Assembly (NCBI GenBank): GCA_034439915.1
Contig: JAWXBI010000209.1
Span: 1 to 6,815 of the forward strand
Direction of reading: 5' to 3'
DNA: 6,815 nucleotides
Source of the DNA: JADJLQ01 sp034439915
GTDB lineage: Bacteria > Bacteroidota > Bacteroidia > Chitinophagales > Saprospiraceae
Positions 5,648 through 6,815 of the stretch are shown here, in pieces. Each line of letters starts with the position of its first letter. Position 1 is the stretch's first letter. The notes beneath the pieces are model-generated. The model did no database searches. It had not been told where the DNA came from and saw only the letters and a list, made by a program, of their open reading frames with translations. Both the position numbers and the translations under genes were made by a program.

Positions 5648-6766
5648 ATGCAAATGGTTGACCTTAAATCCCAATACCTCAGAATCAAACCGGAGGTTGA
5701 TGCCGCGATATTCAATGTGTTGGACCACGGCCAGTTTATCAACGGACCGGAGGTACATGCCTTTGAGCTGGCATTGCAAAGTTATCTGGACATCCCCTAT
5801 GTCATTCCTTGCGCTAATGGCACGGATGCCCTGCAGATAGCGCTGATGGCTATCGGATGCCAACCCGGGGATGAAATTATTGTGCCGGCATTTACCTATG
5901 TTGCTACTGCGGAAGTCATAGCATTGCTGCAACTCAAACCGGTGATGATCGACGTAAATTATGAGAGTTTTTTAAGTACCCCGGAATTGATCGAAGCCGC
6001 CATTACTGCTAAAACCAAAGCTATTGTCCCGGTTCATTTGTATGGACAAATGTCGGATATGAAGAAAATTATGGAACTGGCAGATCAGTACAAAATATTT
6101 GTGATCGAAGACAACGCTCAAGCTATTGGTGCAGATTATATTCATCCCAATGGCGGTCATTATAAATCAGGGACCCTCGGTCATATCGGTTGCACCTCTT
6201 TTTTTCCATCTAAAAACCTGGGATGTTTTGGAGATGGTGGTGCCCTGATGTGCCAGGACCCTGATCTGGCGGATAAAATAAGAATGATTGCCAATCATGG
6301 CCAGAAGAAACGATATTATCATGACCTCATCGGGGTCAATTCCAGACTGGATTCAATACAGGCGGCTGTACTCAACATCAAATTAAAATATCTGGATGCT
6401 TATTGTCAGGCCCGGCAAAAAGTAGCCCTTGCTTATACTCAGGCCTTTGAAGATATCCCTGCCGTACTGACGCCGGTAGAGATGGCTTATTCCACCCATG
6501 TCTATCATCAATACACGCTTAAAATCGCCGATGGGCGACGGGATGCTTTATCTGAATATTTGGATGAAAAAAAGATCCCCAATATGATCTATTATCCGGT
6601 GCCCCTATATGCACAACTGGCTTTTATACCTTACCGCGGGGAGGTAAATTTTTTGCCTGTCACGGATAAACTATGCCAGGAAGTAATTTCACTACCTATC
6701 CATACCGAGATGCAGACGGCTGACCTGGATCAGATCATTGATGCCGTGAGGACTTTTTTTAATTGA
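5648..6766 (+). CDS. DegT/DnrJ/EryC1/StrS PLP sugar aminotransferase, WbpE/WlbC-like
   Basis: A PLP-dependent aminotransferase acting on a nucleotide-linked keto-sugar. At 372 residues it is of normal length. The internal aldimine lysine is Lys189 in CTSFFPSKNLG, followed by CFGDGGA; Asp155 in VIEDNAQ contacts the pyridine nitrogen. Other family blocks are NGTDALQIAL (57-66), PAFTYVATAE (80-89), VHLYGQMSD (129-137), NHGQKKRYYHD (216-226) and GVNSRLDSIQAAVL (229-242). The pattern FFPSK-x-LG-x-x-GDGG and the RYxH and GVNSRLD blocks resemble WbpE of Pseudomonas aeruginosa and WlbC, which aminate UDP-3-keto-GlcNAc-uronate, more than the FdtB or ArnB types. The matching oxidoreductase (WbpB-like) and acetyltransferase (WbpD-like) are not in the window, so the substrate is inferred. 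ATG at 5648 is 11 nt after ugd; a second ATG two codons on is less likely. Confidence 0.92.
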   Translation: MQMVDLKSQYLRIKPEVDAAIFNVLDHGQFINGPEVHAFELALQSYLDIPYVIPCANGTDALQIALMAIGCQPGDEIIVPAFTYVATAEVIALLQLKPVMIDVNYESFLSTPELIEAAITAKTKAIVPVHLYGQMSDMKKIMELADQYKIFVIEDNAQAIGADYIHPNGGHYKSGTLGHIGCTSFFPSKNLGCFGDGGALMCQDPDLADKIRMIANHGQKKRYYHDLIGVNSRLDSIQAAVLNIKLKYLDAYCQARQKVALAYTQAFEDIPAVLTPVEMAYSTHVYHQYTLKIADGRRDALSEYLDEKKIPNMIYYPVPLYAQLAFIPYRGEVNFLPVTDKLCQEVISLPIHTEMQTADLDQIIDAVRTFFN

Positions 6767-6815
6767 AATTGTTATTGCTTACGAGACAGGATATTTTGGT
6801 AGCCACATCGTGGCG
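6763..6815 (+). CDS. Possible 5' end of a further gene, TTG start overlapping the preceding stop
   Basis: TTG at 6763-6765 overlaps the aminotransferase TGA (6764-6766) in a TTGA arrangement and opens a frame that runs to the window edge, starting (M)KLLLLTRQDILVATSW. The hydrophobic strand after the start is typical of Rossmann-like N-termini, such as glycosyltransferases, but no family can be named from 17 residues. A second frame is also open to the edge (IVIAYETGYFGSHIVA) but has no ATG, GTG or TTG start near its beginning. The downstream sequence is needed to choose. Confidence 0.3.
   Translation, partial: MKLLLLTRQDILVATSW

Overview
The window reads as Bacteroidota (Bacteroidetes) chromosomal DNA. 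The reasons are a UpxY-type NusG paralogue at the head of a surface-polysaccharide locus, a TAnnTTTG -7 box, no clear Shine-Dalgarno sequences, and a four-helix-bundle (S23/bIVS-family) gene inside the locus. Base composition is moderate, near the low-to-mid 40s % GC by eye. A Saprospiria-like or related aquatic lineage is possible, but I cannot prove that from the sequence.

Layout, all on the plus strand. Positions 1-1485 hold the 3' part of metH (cobalamin-dependent methionine synthase: B12-binding and reactivation domains). Only 4 nt later (1490-2566) comes a two-membrane-segment Wzz/GumC-like chain-length protein, the first polysaccharide gene. A short gap holds a TAnnTTTG box overlapped by a 7-bp inverted repeat. 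It is followed by a TTG-started winged-helix/degenerate nucleotidyltransferase regulator (2605-3168) and a UpxY/NusG-like antiterminator (3184-3717). From 3718 to 4319 there is a repeat-rich island: a GC-rich hairpin, an 8-bp repeat array, a frame-disrupted four-helix-bundle gene (3837-4170), a second array in inverted orientation, and a second copy of the gene's last codons plus array. The array runs up to the ATG of ugd (4320-5636, UDP-glucose 6-dehydrogenase). A WbpE/WlbC-like PLP sugar aminotransferase (5648-6766) follows, and possibly the first codons of one more gene at the right edge.

How the genes fit together: the Wzz-like protein would set polymer length. The wHTH-NTase protein and UpxY would control initiation and processivity of the capsule/exopolysaccharide operon. 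Ugd and the aminotransferase would begin making nucleotide-activated uronic and amino sugars. metH looks like the housekeeping left border of the locus.

The most unusual part is the 3.7-4.3 kb island. A four-helix-bundle gene is bracketed by inverted arrays of an 8-bp unit (AACAATTC/CACAATTC). A second, imperfect copy of [gene 3' end + spacer + array] lies 95 bp downstream. This suggests a small propagating cassette or the leftover of repeated insertions. No CRISPR array, tRNA, rRNA, transposase or reverse transcriptase is visible.
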